Shown piece by piece: positions 17,500 through 26,553 of a stretch of 64,000 nt of DNA (position 1 is its first letter; the number at the start of each line of letters is the position of its first letter). The notes beneath the pieces were generated by a model. It did no database searches and had not been told where the DNA came from. It saw only the letters and a list, made by a program, of their open reading frames with translations. A program made the position numbers and the translations under genes. The stretch comes from Cypionkella psychrotolerans (lineage in GTDB: Bacteria > Pseudomonadota > Alphaproteobacteria > Rhodobacterales > Rhodobacteraceae), in NCBI RefSeq assembly GCF_001294535.1, contig NZ_LGIC01000061.1:1-64000 (forward strand). The letters are read 5' to 3'.

Positions 17500-18662
17500 G
17501 GTCTGCCTTGCCGCAAAGTCATCTGAACCTCGGCAGCGCCATCGCCCGACGTGGCAGCCCCCGCAATCACCCCAAGCCCTACCGCGCTAAACGCTGTCTC
17601 GGCCGTTTGCAGCGCGGCAAGATCAGGCGCCTCCATCGTCAAAGCCAAGCTGTCGTCGGCCTTGGAAAACCGCAAAGCCTTGATCTGAACTGTGCCCGTC
17701 TGCGGCTGCAACGCGCCAAATGCCTGCGCCAGCAAAGGCAAAAGCCGCCCCGCGCTTGCAGGTTGCTGCGCCGCCAGTACCGAAGTCAGTGCTGTGGCCA
17801 CGTCGCCCTCAACGCTTTGGCCATGCGCCTGCATCGCCGCACGCACAGCATCCTCTTTGGCCGCCAAGATGCCATTCAAGCCTACGACATCCAGCCCAAG
17901 CAGCGTCATATGCCCAATCGCGGCAATCGCCAGAATGATGCCCAACATCCGCGCGTCTTTCGGCAAACCTGCGCGCCGCCGCGCAAAGCGGCCAGAGCGC
18001 AGATCAAACCCCTTCAGCCGAGGATCAATCACGGGGGTAAGTTGGCCGTGCGAAGTCACCGTAACTTCGGTAGGCAGATTGCCGCCGAGCAGCATTACCC
18101 CCGGCGCTCCGGCCGATTTCCACAAGGTTGGCAGCATTGAGGTCGCCGCCGCAAAACCAGTGCCATCTGCCATCCGCACCAGCGCGCGATCTTGTTGCGC
18201 CAGCACCGCCCAATGGCCTCGCTCTGGCACTTGCAGCGCCAAAACATCTGGCAGAACAGCCTCAGCGCTGTCAGGCATCGCTGCAATCAGATCCGCCATC
18301 ACCGTGGTGCTGACCACCGCAACCAGCCATGATCCAGCGTTAGTCGCATCATTCAGCTGCGGCCCTAAGACAATATGAACCTGATCCAAAGGCTGGGCAA
18401 TCAACTCCTCGACCGCGAAGCCCACCACAGCACGCCGCTGGGTTGCGGCCATTTTCGGCAAAGTGACATTCAGCAAAAGCACATCTTCACTGGCTATCCA
18501 ACGGGGGACACCAGCGACAGCAAAGGTGTTCGCGGCGATCACAGCCGGAGCCAGAAACGGGGCACTATCTTTTTTCAACGCAGTTTTCGGGCGCAAGCGC
18601 GACGGCCACAAAAACCGCAGCGAAGGACCAAGCGCGCCGCTTATGCTTTTGTGATCAATCAT
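17496..18662 (-). CDS. gspL: Type II secretion protein GspL
   Basis: About 388 residues. The cytoplasmic actin-like half (residues 1 to about 230, with VGFAVEELIAQPLDQVHIVLG) recruits GspE. The single membrane helix DARMLGIILAIAAIGHMTLLG is at about 240-260, and the periplasmic half ends in a ferredoxin-like domain. ATG at 18662 gives a normal N-terminus; AGAGGAG lies about 13 bases upstream, further than ideal. It is the first gene of the minus operon gspLMEF and is divergent from gspG. Confidence 0.85.
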   Translation of the reverse strand: MIDHKSISGALGPSLRFLWPSRLRPKTALKKDSAPFLAPAVIAANTFAVAGVPRWIASEDVLLLNVTLPKMAATQRRAVVGFAVEELIAQPLDQVHIVLGPQLNDATNAGSWLVAVVSTTVMADLIAAMPDSAEAVLPDVLALQVPERGHWAVLAQQDRALVRMADGTGFAAATSMLPTLWKSAGAPGVMLLGGNLPTEVTVTSHGQLTPVIDPRLKGFDLRSGRFARRRAGLPKDARMLGIILAIAAIGHMTLLGLDVVGLNGILAAKEDAVRAAMQAHGQSVEGDVATALTSVLAAQQPASAGRLLPLLAQAFGALQPQTGTVQIKALRFSKADDSLALTMEAPDLAALQTAETAFSAVGLGVIAGAATSGDGAAEVQMTLRQGRP

Positions 18663-18779
18663 GTTGTCACATCGGCTCCTCTTTGAACGCACACGCTGCA
18701 ATATTTATGATACGAAGTGAAACCAAATAAGTTGCAACGCGTATGTCAGATATAGGTGTCCTCAAGAACGGATGTAAAG
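18663..18779. promoter_or_regulatory. Divergent promoter region between gspL and gspG
   Basis: About 117 bp separate the gspLMEF operon from gspGHICD, and transcription of both must begin here. It is AT-rich compared with the flanking genes, with TTATGATACGAAG and GTATGTCAGATATAGG as possible promoter elements. I cannot assign boxes reliably. Confidence 0.4.
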
Positions 18780-19298
18780 ATGATCGCGTTGGCCAAGCTG
18801 TTCTCGATCCGTATCAAAAGCTTGCGGCAAACTTTGTCGGCTCGGTTGCCTGTTGCATCGACACAGGCTAAGCGGGCGCACGACAGCGGCGTGACGCTGA
18901 TCGAAATGATGGTTGTGCTGGTGATCATCGGCATCGTCGCGGCCTTGGTTGTGCCCAATGTTATCGGCAGACCCGATGAGGCGCGGGTGGCCGTGGCAGG
19001 CGCGGATCTGCGCAGTGTTGCCGCCAGCCTTGAGATGTACCGACTGGACAACCGCACTTATCCGACCACAGAGCAAGGCTTGGCGGCGCTCAGCGAGCGA
19101 CCTTCAGCAGCACCGCTGCCGATCAGTTGGGCAGCGGGCGGCTATTTGCCATCGCCACCGGTAGACCCTTGGGGCCATCCCTACATCTACACGTCGCCCG
19201 CCGAAAACGGTCCCTACGAATTGATCTCGAACGGTGCGGATGGTGTGCCCGGCGGCGAAGGTGCAAATGCTGATATTCGCCATGGCGCGACCAACTGA
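18780..19298 (+). CDS. gspG: Type II secretion major pseudopilin GspG
   Basis: 172 residues. The pseudopilin helix VTLIEMMVVLVIIGIVAALV carries Glu at +5 and is followed by the GspG pattern: DLRSVAASLEMYRLDNRTYPT, EQGLAAL, GYLPSPPVDPWGHPYIY, and a C-terminal calcium-site-like segment. Two oddities: the leader before the Gly cleavage residue is about 37 residues instead of 6-15, and the first mature residue is Val rather than Phe or Met. A GTG at 18756 would lengthen it further. GspG builds the pseudopilus shaft. The stop overlaps the gspH start. Confidence 0.93.
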   Translation: MIALAKLFSIRIKSLRQTLSARLPVASTQAKRAHDSGVTLIEMMVVLVIIGIVAALVVPNVIGRPDEARVAVAGADLRSVAASLEMYRLDNRTYPTTEQGLAALSERPSAAPLPISWAAGGYLPSPPVDPWGHPYIYTSPAENGPYELISNGADGVPGGEGANADIRHGATN

Positions 19299-19822
19299 TG
19301 ACGGTGCAACCGCACCCAGCGATCCCGCCAAAGAAGGTGCGGCTTGGCCGGGAAAGCGGATTAACGCTTGTCGAAATGCTGGTGGTCTTGGCGGTGATCG
19401 GGGTTGCAACTGGGGCAACCATGCTGGGGTTGAATGCCGCCGACAGAGGATCACGGGCGCAAACAGAAGCGGTGCGGCTGGCAAGCAACCTGTCGCTTGG
19501 GGTGGATGAGGCCATGGTCGCAGACACCCCACTTGCTTTGATCTGGGATGCCGACGGCTACAGCTTTGCGGCATGGTCTGAGCCACAGAGCGATTGGCAG
19601 CTGGCCATGCCGGGTATTTTGGGCACGCGGCATGACTTGCGCGACCCATTACAGCTTGTGATTGAAGGCAAGGACAGCAATGATCCAATCATGATAGAAC
19701 CCAGCGGCTTGGGCCCGCCGATTATGTTTGTGTTTTCGTCGGCATCTGATGCCAACAGCGCCGCATGGGTTGTGGATTTTGATGGCTTTTCGGCGACGGC
19801 AAGGCCGAAGGAGGCGATGTGA
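19298..19822 (+). CDS. gspH: Type II secretion minor pseudopilin GspH
   Basis: 174 residues. Leader MTVQPHPAIPPKKVRLGRESG, then LTLVEMLVVLAVIGVATGAT with Glu at +5, and a beta-rich globular domain of about 130 residues with LPLGVDEAM-type helix end and a terminal VVDFDGFSATARPKEAM. The start shares bases with the gspG stop (TGATG) and the stop overlaps gspI. GspH links the tip complex to the shaft. Confidence 0.88.
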   Translation: MTVQPHPAIPPKKVRLGRESGLTLVEMLVVLAVIGVATGATMLGLNAADRGSRAQTEAVRLASNLSLGVDEAMVADTPLALIWDADGYSFAAWSEPQSDWQLAMPGILGTRHDLRDPLQLVIEGKDSNDPIMIEPSGLGPPIMFVFSSASDANSAAWVVDFDGFSATARPKEAM

Positions 19823-20199
19823 CCCAGACCCGCAGCCCCGACGCAGGCTTTACCCTGATCGAGACGCTGGTGGCGCTGGTTATTCTGGCGATGTCGGCGA
19901 TTTCGCTGTTGGGCGCGACCGAGGCGCATATTGGCAGGATCGGGGCCTTGGAAAATCGGGCTGCGGCACAATGGGTGCTGGAGAATTATTTGGCCGAACT
20001 GACGCTCGGCCTGTCGCCTGTGACGGCACCCGATGCCATGAATGGCGTGAGTTTTAGCGTCGAGGTCAACAACACCCCGACGCAAGACCCTGATCTTGAA
20101 CAGGTTGACCTTGTGGCGCGGGATGCAACAGATGGGCGCGAGTACAACCATCTGATCGGCTTTGCCGATATGGCCGCCAAAAACCGGCTGTCGCAATGA
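19819..20199 (+). CDS. gspI: Type II secretion minor pseudopilin GspI
   Basis: 126 residues. Short leader MTQTRSPDAG, cleavage before Phe, helix FTLIETLVALVILAMSAISL. Then the conserved GspI pattern: ENRAAAQWVLENYLAELTLG and a short beta domain with FSVEVNNTPTQDPDLEQVDL. With GspJ and GspK it forms the pseudopilus tip, although those two genes lie in another operon here. It overlaps gspH by 4 bp. Confidence 0.9.
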   Translation: MTQTRSPDAGFTLIETLVALVILAMSAISLLGATEAHIGRIGALENRAAAQWVLENYLAELTLGLSPVTAPDAMNGVSFSVEVNNTPTQDPDLEQVDLVARDATDGREYNHLIGFADMAAKNRLSQ

Positions 20200-20212
20200 G
20201 CGGGGTTTCTCA

Positions 20213-21055
20213 ATGATCGCGCGCATTCCGAAACTGCCGATCTGGGCGCTGGCGGCGGCAACCTCGATTTCGCTGGGCGCATCGGCCGGGCCAGTGTTCT
20301 GGCGGGTTAGCGGTAACGATGCAGGCGTGCGTACGGCGTCAACTCAAACCCCATCTGCCGAAGTCGCACGCTTTGATCTGACGCCGATTCTGAGCTTCAT
20401 GCCCTTTGGCACTTCGGTCGTGCAAGCTCCGGTGCAGGAACTGTCGGGCGAAACCAGTCTGGGGCTAGTTCTGCTTGGCGTCACGCTTGCACAACCCGCC
20501 TCAGGATCGCGCGCTATCATTGCAGGCGGCACTGGTCCCGCCCGCGCATTTTACATTGACGAGGATATCACCCCCACCGCCACCTTGGCAGCGATCGAGG
20601 CGGATCATGTTGTGTTGGATGTGGGCGGGCGGCTAGAGACTTTGTCCTTCGCCAAGCGCGGTGACGCCGCGGCTGTGGTCAATAATGCTGGCCCTGATCT
20701 ACGCAATCTGATCCCTTCGGCGGCAGCCGCTGCCACACCCGCTGCAGGTTCAAACGAGCCTGACGCCGTTATTGCGCGCTATCGTGCCGCCATCGCAATG
20801 GATGCTCAGGGGGTGCTGGATCGGCTCGGGTTGCAAGCAACTGCTCAGGGCTATCGGGTGACTGAAAACGCCTCAAGCGGTGTCAAGCAGGCAGGCTTTA
20901 AACCTGGCGATGTGGTTACGACTGTGAACGGCCAAAAAGTAGGCGACATCCCGGCAGATCAAAGCTATTTTGATCAAGTGGCCGCATCGGGTCGCGCACG
21001 TGTAGAGCTGCTTCGGGACGGACAGACCATCGTTATGTCCTTTCCTTTGCGTTAA
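20213..21055 (+). CDS. gspC: Type II secretion protein GspC
   Basis: 280 residues: N-terminal membrane anchor (LPIWALAAATSISLGASAG), linker, HR domain with LGLVLLGVTLAQPASGSRAI, and a C-terminal PDZ-like domain (GFKPGDVVTTVNGQKVGDIP). GspC connects the inner-membrane platform with the secretin and helps select substrates. ATG at 20213 is chosen; the ORF extends upstream but would overlap gspI. It lies 13 bp before gspD. Confidence 0.9.
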   Translation: MIARIPKLPIWALAAATSISLGASAGPVFWRVSGNDAGVRTASTQTPSAEVARFDLTPILSFMPFGTSVVQAPVQELSGETSLGLVLLGVTLAQPASGSRAIIAGGTGPARAFYIDEDITPTATLAAIEADHVVLDVGGRLETLSFAKRGDAAAVVNNAGPDLRNLIPSAAAAATPAAGSNEPDAVIARYRAAIAMDAQGVLDRLGLQATAQGYRVTENASSGVKQAGFKPGDVVTTVNGQKVGDIPADQSYFDQVAASGRARVELLRDGQTIVMSFPLR

Positions 21056-21067
21056 TCAGAGGCAGCC

Positions 21068-23050
21068 TTGAAAATACCTTTTGTCATTCTCTCCATCCTG
21101 ATTGCGCTGCTTTTGCAGTTTGCAAGCCCTGCCATCGCGCAGATCATGCCAAAACCAGCGACTTTCGTCATCAACCTGCGCGACGCCGATATTCGCACCC
21201 TGTCAGAACAGGTCTCGGACATCACTGGGCGGACTTTGGTGCTTGATCCGAATGTGACAGGGACTGTCACGGTGATCTCGACCGAACCGCTGAACGTAGA
21301 TGGTGTGTGGGAGCTTTATCAATCGGTGCTCGCAGTGCAGGGCTTTGCGGCTCTGCCATCTGGCAAACTTTGGCGGATCGTGCCGCAAGCCGCGATCCGT
21401 GAGGGCGGCGGTGTGATTGCGAACAGCGATGATATTGGCCGCCTTGACGTTGTCACCAAGCTTGTCCAACTGAAAAATTTCCCTGCGACGACCGCCGTGG
21501 GTGCCTTGCGCCCGCTGGTGGCCAGCTTTGGCTATATTGAGGCAGTGGTAGATACCAACACACTGGTGATCACAGATACCGCAGAAAACGTCCGCCGGAT
21601 CGAAGACATCGCTTTGGCTCTAGACGCCGACACCGGGCAAGAGGTGTTCTCGATCCAAGTCAGGAATGCCGATGTGGTGGCGGTGGGGGCCGCAGTTGAC
21701 GGCGTCCTGAAATCTTCAGGCACCGAAGGCGGCGTGGCGCGCGTCACCGTCGATCCGCGCTCGAACGTTTTGTTACTGAAATCAAACCGTGAAACCTATG
21801 AAATGGTGCAGCGCATCGTGGCCGAGCTGGATGTGCCGGGCAAAGCCATTCCCTCAACCGTGCCGGTGACGCGGGTCTACAAACTGCGTTACGCCGATGC
21901 GACTTCGATGGCTGAGGTTCTGCGCGGCCTGATCGGCTCTGGCAGTGTGGTCAGCAACCCCGTGGCCGAAGCGCTGCCGCCCGACGCTGCAATTGGCGGC
22001 GAGGGTGAACCGGCCGTTGATACGCCCCCAAGCCCGCCGCCCGTGACGTCGCTTGCCGCTGAAGATATCACCATCCAACCAGCCATAGAAACCAATGCGG
22101 TTGTGGTGCGTGCCCGCCGTGAAGTGCAATCTGATCTGGCGGCTTTGATTGCCGAATTGGATCAACGCCGCCCGCAAGTGCTGATCGAAGCCGCGATTGT
22201 TGAAGTGTCAGGCGATATATCAGAGCAACTTGGCGTGCAGCTTGGTTTTGGCAGCGCAGCCCCGCCCGGAGGCTTTGCGGCTACCTCGTTTTCACCGAAT
22301 GGTCCTACTTTGGACAACATTCTCACCTTGCTTGGCTCGCCCGCTGCGGTCGGAGTTGCCGCATCGGGGCTTTCGATTGGTTTGTCGCGGCAGGATAAAT
22401 TTGGCTTGTTGTTACAAGCGCTTGGCCAATCAACCAAAGCCAACCTGCTCTCTACCCCCAGCATCACCACGCTGGACAATCAGGCGGCCGAGATCGTTGT
22501 CGGCCAAAACGTACCGTTCCGCACCGGCACATTCACGGGCAACGGCAACACCCAAAGCACGATTGAGCGGCGTGATGTCGGCATCACCATGCGGGTGCTG
22601 CCAAGGGTAAACCAAGGCGATGTGATCCAGTTGGACATCACCCAAGAAGTCTCCTCCCTCGCCACCGCCGCAGTCGCGGGGGCAGCCGATATCGTCACCA
22701 ACCGCCGCAGCATCAAGACAACGGTTTTGGCGGATAACGGCGGCACCATCGTGCTGGGCGGTCTGATCACTAATGACCGTCAAAGCAGCAGATCAGAGGT
22801 GCCGGGGCTTGGCAAACTGCCGATTGTCGGCGGCCTGTTCCGCTCAAAATCCGACTCATCGCGCAAGCAGACGCTGTTCGTGTTCTTGCGCCCGACCATC
22901 CTGCGGTCGCGCAATGATGTGGCCGCGGTGGCAGACAACCGCTTTCAGCGCCTGAAAGCGATCGAATCCAATCCCGGTGAGCCCAAAAGCCTGCTGGCAG
23001 AACCCAAACCAGTCCGCCGCCTTCCGGTCGAGATTGACGGATTGTATTGA
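21068..23050 (+). CDS. gspD: Type II secretion secretin GspD
   Basis: 660 residues. Start is TTG behind AGAGGCAG; the next codons form a signal peptide (VILSILIALLLQFASPAIAQ). Then come N0 (FVINLRDADIRTLSEQVSDI), N1-N3 repeats, a Pro-rich linker (TPPSPPPVTS), and the secretin domain with VGQNVPFRTGTFTGNGNTQ, GITMRVLPRVNQGDVIQLDI and GGLITNDRQSSRSEVPGLGK. It forms the outer-membrane channel. No GspS pilotin is in the window and the C-terminal tail is short, so pilotin-independent or lipoprotein-assisted insertion is possible. It is the last gene of the plus operon. Confidence 0.95.
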   Translation: MKIPFVILSILIALLLQFASPAIAQIMPKPATFVINLRDADIRTLSEQVSDITGRTLVLDPNVTGTVTVISTEPLNVDGVWELYQSVLAVQGFAALPSGKLWRIVPQAAIREGGGVIANSDDIGRLDVVTKLVQLKNFPATTAVGALRPLVASFGYIEAVVDTNTLVITDTAENVRRIEDIALALDADTGQEVFSIQVRNADVVAVGAAVDGVLKSSGTEGGVARVTVDPRSNVLLLKSNRETYEMVQRIVAELDVPGKAIPSTVPVTRVYKLRYADATSMAEVLRGLIGSGSVVSNPVAEALPPDAAIGGEGEPAVDTPPSPPPVTSLAAEDITIQPAIETNAVVVRARREVQSDLAALIAELDQRRPQVLIEAAIVEVSGDISEQLGVQLGFGSAAPPGGFAATSFSPNGPTLDNILTLLGSPAAVGVAASGLSIGLSRQDKFGLLLQALGQSTKANLLSTPSITTLDNQAAEIVVGQNVPFRTGTFTGNGNTQSTIERRDVGITMRVLPRVNQGDVIQLDITQEVSSLATAAVAGAADIVTNRRSIKTTVLADNGGTIVLGGLITNDRQSSRSEVPGLGKLPIVGGLFRSKSDSSRKQTLFVFLRPTILRSRNDVAAVADNRFQRLKAIESNPGEPKSLLAEPKPVRRLPVEIDGLY

Positions 23051-23658
23051 AATCTTGCCGTCAATGCGTTGCGGTGTAAAATCGGCGATGATGATCTACT
23101 CCCCGATCCCTTAACAGATTTCCGGGTGATTTAAGCCAGTGCCTGCACGTGCTGATCGGTTTCGGTTGCACTTTATTACACCATGGCGCGTTGTTGGCCG
23201 CTGTTGATTTCCACTTAGAAGTGAGCCAGCGCACTTTTGCATGGAAATTAACACTCTAGTTCCATTCCGGACTGGCGGCTGACGTAGCAGGGCGAGCGTC
23301 CGCTCTAGTCCTGATGCTGCAAATGCTACGCCGCACCGCCGTCAGACCGCTCTCCGCCCTTTTCGTATGAAAGCGCATTGCATCGCTATCAGCCGTTTGC
23401 GCTCGATTGGGAAAGCCGCCATGATCCTACTAGCTGGATTGGTTGAGGCAGCGCGGGGGCCACAGACCAGGCTAAAGCTTTGATCGCAACCGCGCGTCGT
23501 CGCATCTCGCTGAAAATGCTCTAAATTCCGCACGCCGTTAAAAACGGGCAGACAGCATTCCCATGGGTGAAGTCACCCACACTCAACGGTTTCCGCCTTT
23601 CGCCCCAACCGCCGGCCACTGCCGCCGAAACAGTCCAAAAAACTGCAACTGCGACGTC
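23051..23658. other. 0.6 kb without a recognisable gene
   Basis: No frame yields a credible protein on either strand, and I see no strong hairpin after gspD. This is the junction between the conserved gsp locus and the second accessory zone. Confidence 0.5.
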
Positions 23659-24582
23659 TTAGCCCCAGGGCGTCTGCTCATCTTTCAGGGCTTGCCCAAA
23701 GATGTTCTCGCGGTGCCAGCGCAGATTTTCGGGATGCGGGGCGTAGTGGGCATCAATGGGTTTAAGGAGCCTGCCACTGGGGTGCAGCAGGCGGTCCACC
23801 ACCTCGGCAGGAACCTTGTTTCTTGAGACGAGAAGCGTCTCGCAATCCTCGGCCACAGATATCAGCCCACGGTCGAACATCCAGTGCAAGGTTCCAGACA
23901 GGGCAAGCCCGTTGCGAATGGAATCGCTGCCGTCCCGTTCCACGGGCCGGATATGCGCGGCCTGAACCTCCGGGCGTCCGCCGCCATTGCGGATTTGCAA
24001 GCCGGACATGGCGCAGCGATAGCCGTAGGCTTCCCGTACACGACGGCTGAAAGCCACATCGCGAAATTTGCGGCGGGTCAGACGTTCCAGCACCGGGCGT
24101 TGGAACACTTCGGCACCGGCGTCGAATTCGCGCCGCTGTGGGGCATAACGGCTGGCCTCGATCTGCTCAAGGTCTTGGGGCAGGCCGTAGTCGATGATCT
24201 GGGCGAAATCACTGTCCGGCAAACGACGGACCGCAAGCTGCACCGAGCCGCCCTTTTTTGGCAGGCCATTTGTGTCCATCAGCGACGTCTCAAGCGGCCG
24301 GCCGTCAAGAAGGCGGGGCACGTTGCGGTCAAAGGGCAGATAACTGCCTGGTTCGATCAACGCCAGGTATCGGTCGGGGACGCCCGGCTTGGGGATGACC
24401 TTCGAAATCTTCGCCACCGCGAAATATCCCCTAGGACCAGCTTTGACCGGCTCGTAGTAAATCACCCAATCCCCGACGGCCGCCTCGACCGCTTTGAGAT
24501 ATGGCTTTGGAAAGTCGTAAACGACGTCCGGTTCGTCATCGTAAATCGAATCTGCTTTGTGCAAAAGAACGAGTTTTGTCAT
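23659..24582 (-). CDS. HNH endonuclease with PUA/EVE-like N-terminal domain
   Basis: 307 residues from ATG at 24582. The N-terminal half (MTKLVLLHKADSIYDDEPDV, VGDWVIYYEPVKAGPRGYFAVAKI, RYLALIEPGSYLPFDRNVP) looks like a PUA/EVE-type nucleic-acid or modified-base reader. The C-terminal half is an HNH nuclease: CAMSGLQIRNGGGRPEVQAA, His in AAHIRPVE, and NGLALSGTLHWMFDRGLI. The combination suggests a modification-dependent or stand-alone restriction enzyme. No methylase is adjacent. It lies at the start of the accessory zone and appears intact. Confidence 0.8.
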   Translation of the reverse strand: MTKLVLLHKADSIYDDEPDVVYDFPKPYLKAVEAAVGDWVIYYEPVKAGPRGYFAVAKISKVIPKPGVPDRYLALIEPGSYLPFDRNVPRLLDGRPLETSLMDTNGLPKKGGSVQLAVRRLPDSDFAQIIDYGLPQDLEQIEASRYAPQRREFDAGAEVFQRPVLERLTRRKFRDVAFSRRVREAYGYRCAMSGLQIRNGGGRPEVQAAHIRPVERDGSDSIRNGLALSGTLHWMFDRGLISVAEDCETLLVSRNKVPAEVVDRLLHPSGRLLKPIDAHYAPHPENLRWHRENIFGQALKDEQTPWG

Positions 24583-24830
24583 GCGACCAGGAAACCAATC
24601 TGGCTGCGCCTGGCAAGGGAATTGTTGGGCAAGGCGTTGCGGGTAACTATGATCGACCGGATCGGTCACCTGTCTTACCGGTAAAGTCAAAAGCGCTGTC
24701 AAATTCAGTATCCTCTCTGCCCACAATCATCCTGTTTCACTGGGGTGACCCCGACCGAAGTGGTTCTGGCCCATAGCGCAAAGCTCCAAATTCGCTTGCT
24801 CAACGCTCTTTCTCGACATGGCAAAATCAA

Positions 24831-25161
24831 TGTTATCATCCTGCATCATTTTCGACCCGTTTTGCCTTGAGATCGAAGCATTCAAAGTCGTCGGTTTCTG
24901 AGCGTGATGCGAATTTGTTCCGGGTTATGGCAAAGCTGGTTCCCCAGAAATCGATGCCGGGCCAAACCGACTTGGGCCAGTGCAGCCATATATACATTTG
25001 ATTTATATATCTATTTTAACCTGCGAGACAGCTTGTTCCGGGTTTCGGCGGGTTATTCGTCCCGGGTTTCGGCGGGCCCCGATTTTCTGACGCGATAGAC
25101 CGGTTTCTACCAAGTTTCAAAATGATAACATTCATGCCCAAGGCACTTCAAAATCATAACA
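24831..25161 (-). repeat. 331-bp repeat unit, copy 2 (inverted relative to copy 1)
   Basis: It begins TGTTATCATCC on the plus strand and ends CATAACA, so its termini are inverted. It aligns across its length with 3558-3888 read on the other strand: shared GAATTTGTTCCGGGTTATGG, the AT-rich ATACATTTGATTTATAT block, TTGTTCCGGGTT again, and paired ATGATAACATT and CATAACATT near the end. GTTCCGGGT occurs at 24917-24925 and 25035-25043. Similarity continues weakly beyond both ends. No coding frame. The flanks 24583-24830 and 25162-25446 hold no gene either. Confidence 0.6.
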
Positions 25162-25446
25162 TTGAAGGCTTCAAAACGCCCCCAAGTGCGACGATTTGGG
25201 GGCTGAAGACTAAACAATGACAAGGCATGATAGAATGAACGTTCCAGAATGAAAACTCGCTATCTGTCGCGGTGGTGTGCTGCTTTAATTTTACCGTGGT
25301 TTCCGATGTAGTGCTTTACCGCCGTGGCAAAATCTTCGCGGCGCGGCGCGGAGCTAGCTTTCCAGCAATTGCTGTCCTCAAGCTTAGCCTTCTGACAATT
25401 TTCACGTATTGTCTTAATGAACTAGCGTTCTTCGTCGAGGTCTCCA

Positions 25447-26126
25447 ATGTGCGGCAAGTTCACCCAGATGGCGTCGTGGCGCGAAGTCCAAGAGTTCTCA
25501 AATCTGTTTGCAGCGCGGGTCGACGATGAAGTTCGCACCTTCACCCAGATGCGCGCGGTGCCGGTGGTGCATCTGGATCGCAACGGTGAGCGCGTCATCA
25601 CGCCAATGAACTGGGGCTTCACGGATCGGCGCGGCGATGGGCGGCGGACGCCGAAGCACATGCACGCGCGGGGTGAGACGGTTCATCAACTGCGGACGCT
25701 CACCGACGCATTTCAACTGCGACGCGGCATCACTTTTGCCAAGACCTTCAACGAAGGCCGGGAGGTGCCGCTGGCCTATGAAGATGGCGAGCGGCCCGGA
25801 AAGTTGTGGACGCAGCAATGGACCATTCTACACAAGGGAGGCCGCCCCGCCATCATCGGCGTGATCTACGATCAGTTCGATGTCGGTCGCGGCCCGGAGC
25901 ATGAATTTGTGCAAGTGACGGTTCCTGCGAACCGGTTGATCTCTGCAATCATCGACCGGATGCCACTGCTACTGAAGGCGATGACGATATTGCGCTGTGG
26001 CTTGGCGAATGGCGTGCACCGATTGAAGAGGTGATGGCGTTGATCCGCACGTGTGAGTTCAGCAACTTTTGGGAAATGGATGTCGAAGATCCGTCGAAGA
26101 ACCCACCACGGCCAAAAAGACGATGA
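25447..26126 (+). pseudogene. SRAP (YedK/HMCES-like) gene, frameshifted near its 3' end
   Basis: SRAP proteins shield abasic sites in single-stranded DNA by linking them to Cys2. The start MCGKFTQMASWREVQEF has Cys2. The frame then runs through NWGFTDRR, MHARGETV and QVTVPANRLISAIIDRMPLLL to about 25970, after which the annotated frame gives nonsense and stops at 26034. One base shift gives EGDDDIALWLGEWRAPIEEVMALI, which is a proper SRAP tail, ending at 26126. Key positions also differ: the usual Asn of NARAET is His, and the usual His before DRMP is Ile. So it is either a divergent subfamily or a decaying gene. Confidence 0.7.
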
Positions 26127-26553
26127 ACATCCTTTTTCTAATGGCGACTGCAGCTACTCAGCTGTCGCCGTTGCGCATCCCAACATGCTTTTTGTCGTCA
26201 AGACTGCGGGAGTGCTAGGCTCCAGACTTCGGTAACGGGGTCGTGCCAGTCAAGCGTTTTTCGGCATGTGCATCCGTCCGCATGATCGCGGTTTTGACCA
26301 TGTTTTGTTTCTCCGCTGTCTTTCGGTTATCGCCGCCTTCATCTGAGATCATCCCGGGTGCATGCTTCGGTCCGTGGTCAGCGCGATGGCTGCCAACATG
26401 ATGCTGGTTCAAATGCAATTCCGATGTGCCCATCTCATAGGCGTGCTCGACGTTGATCGGCAACAGTCCGGACCACGGCATCATCGGAACCACGTCCCTG
26501 GGGGGACCTCGAAGGCCTGCTGTCAGACAGGCAACGGTTGGAATCGCAAGTGT
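26127..26553. other. Intergenic remnant with an unrecognised 92-codon ORF
   Basis: On the minus strand 26493-26215 reads MVPMMPWSGLLPINVEHAYE and continues His-rich for 92 residues. I do not recognise it, it has no clear ribosome site, and base use is neutral. A plus-strand frame overlaps it. I treat the stretch as non-coding or decayed DNA between the SRAP pseudogene and the IS110 element. Confidence 0.35.

Noticed and set aside
26215-26493. 92-codon minus-strand ORF as a real gene
   Set aside because: No family recognised, no ribosome site, and an overlapping opposite frame; mentioned only inside the intergenic entry.
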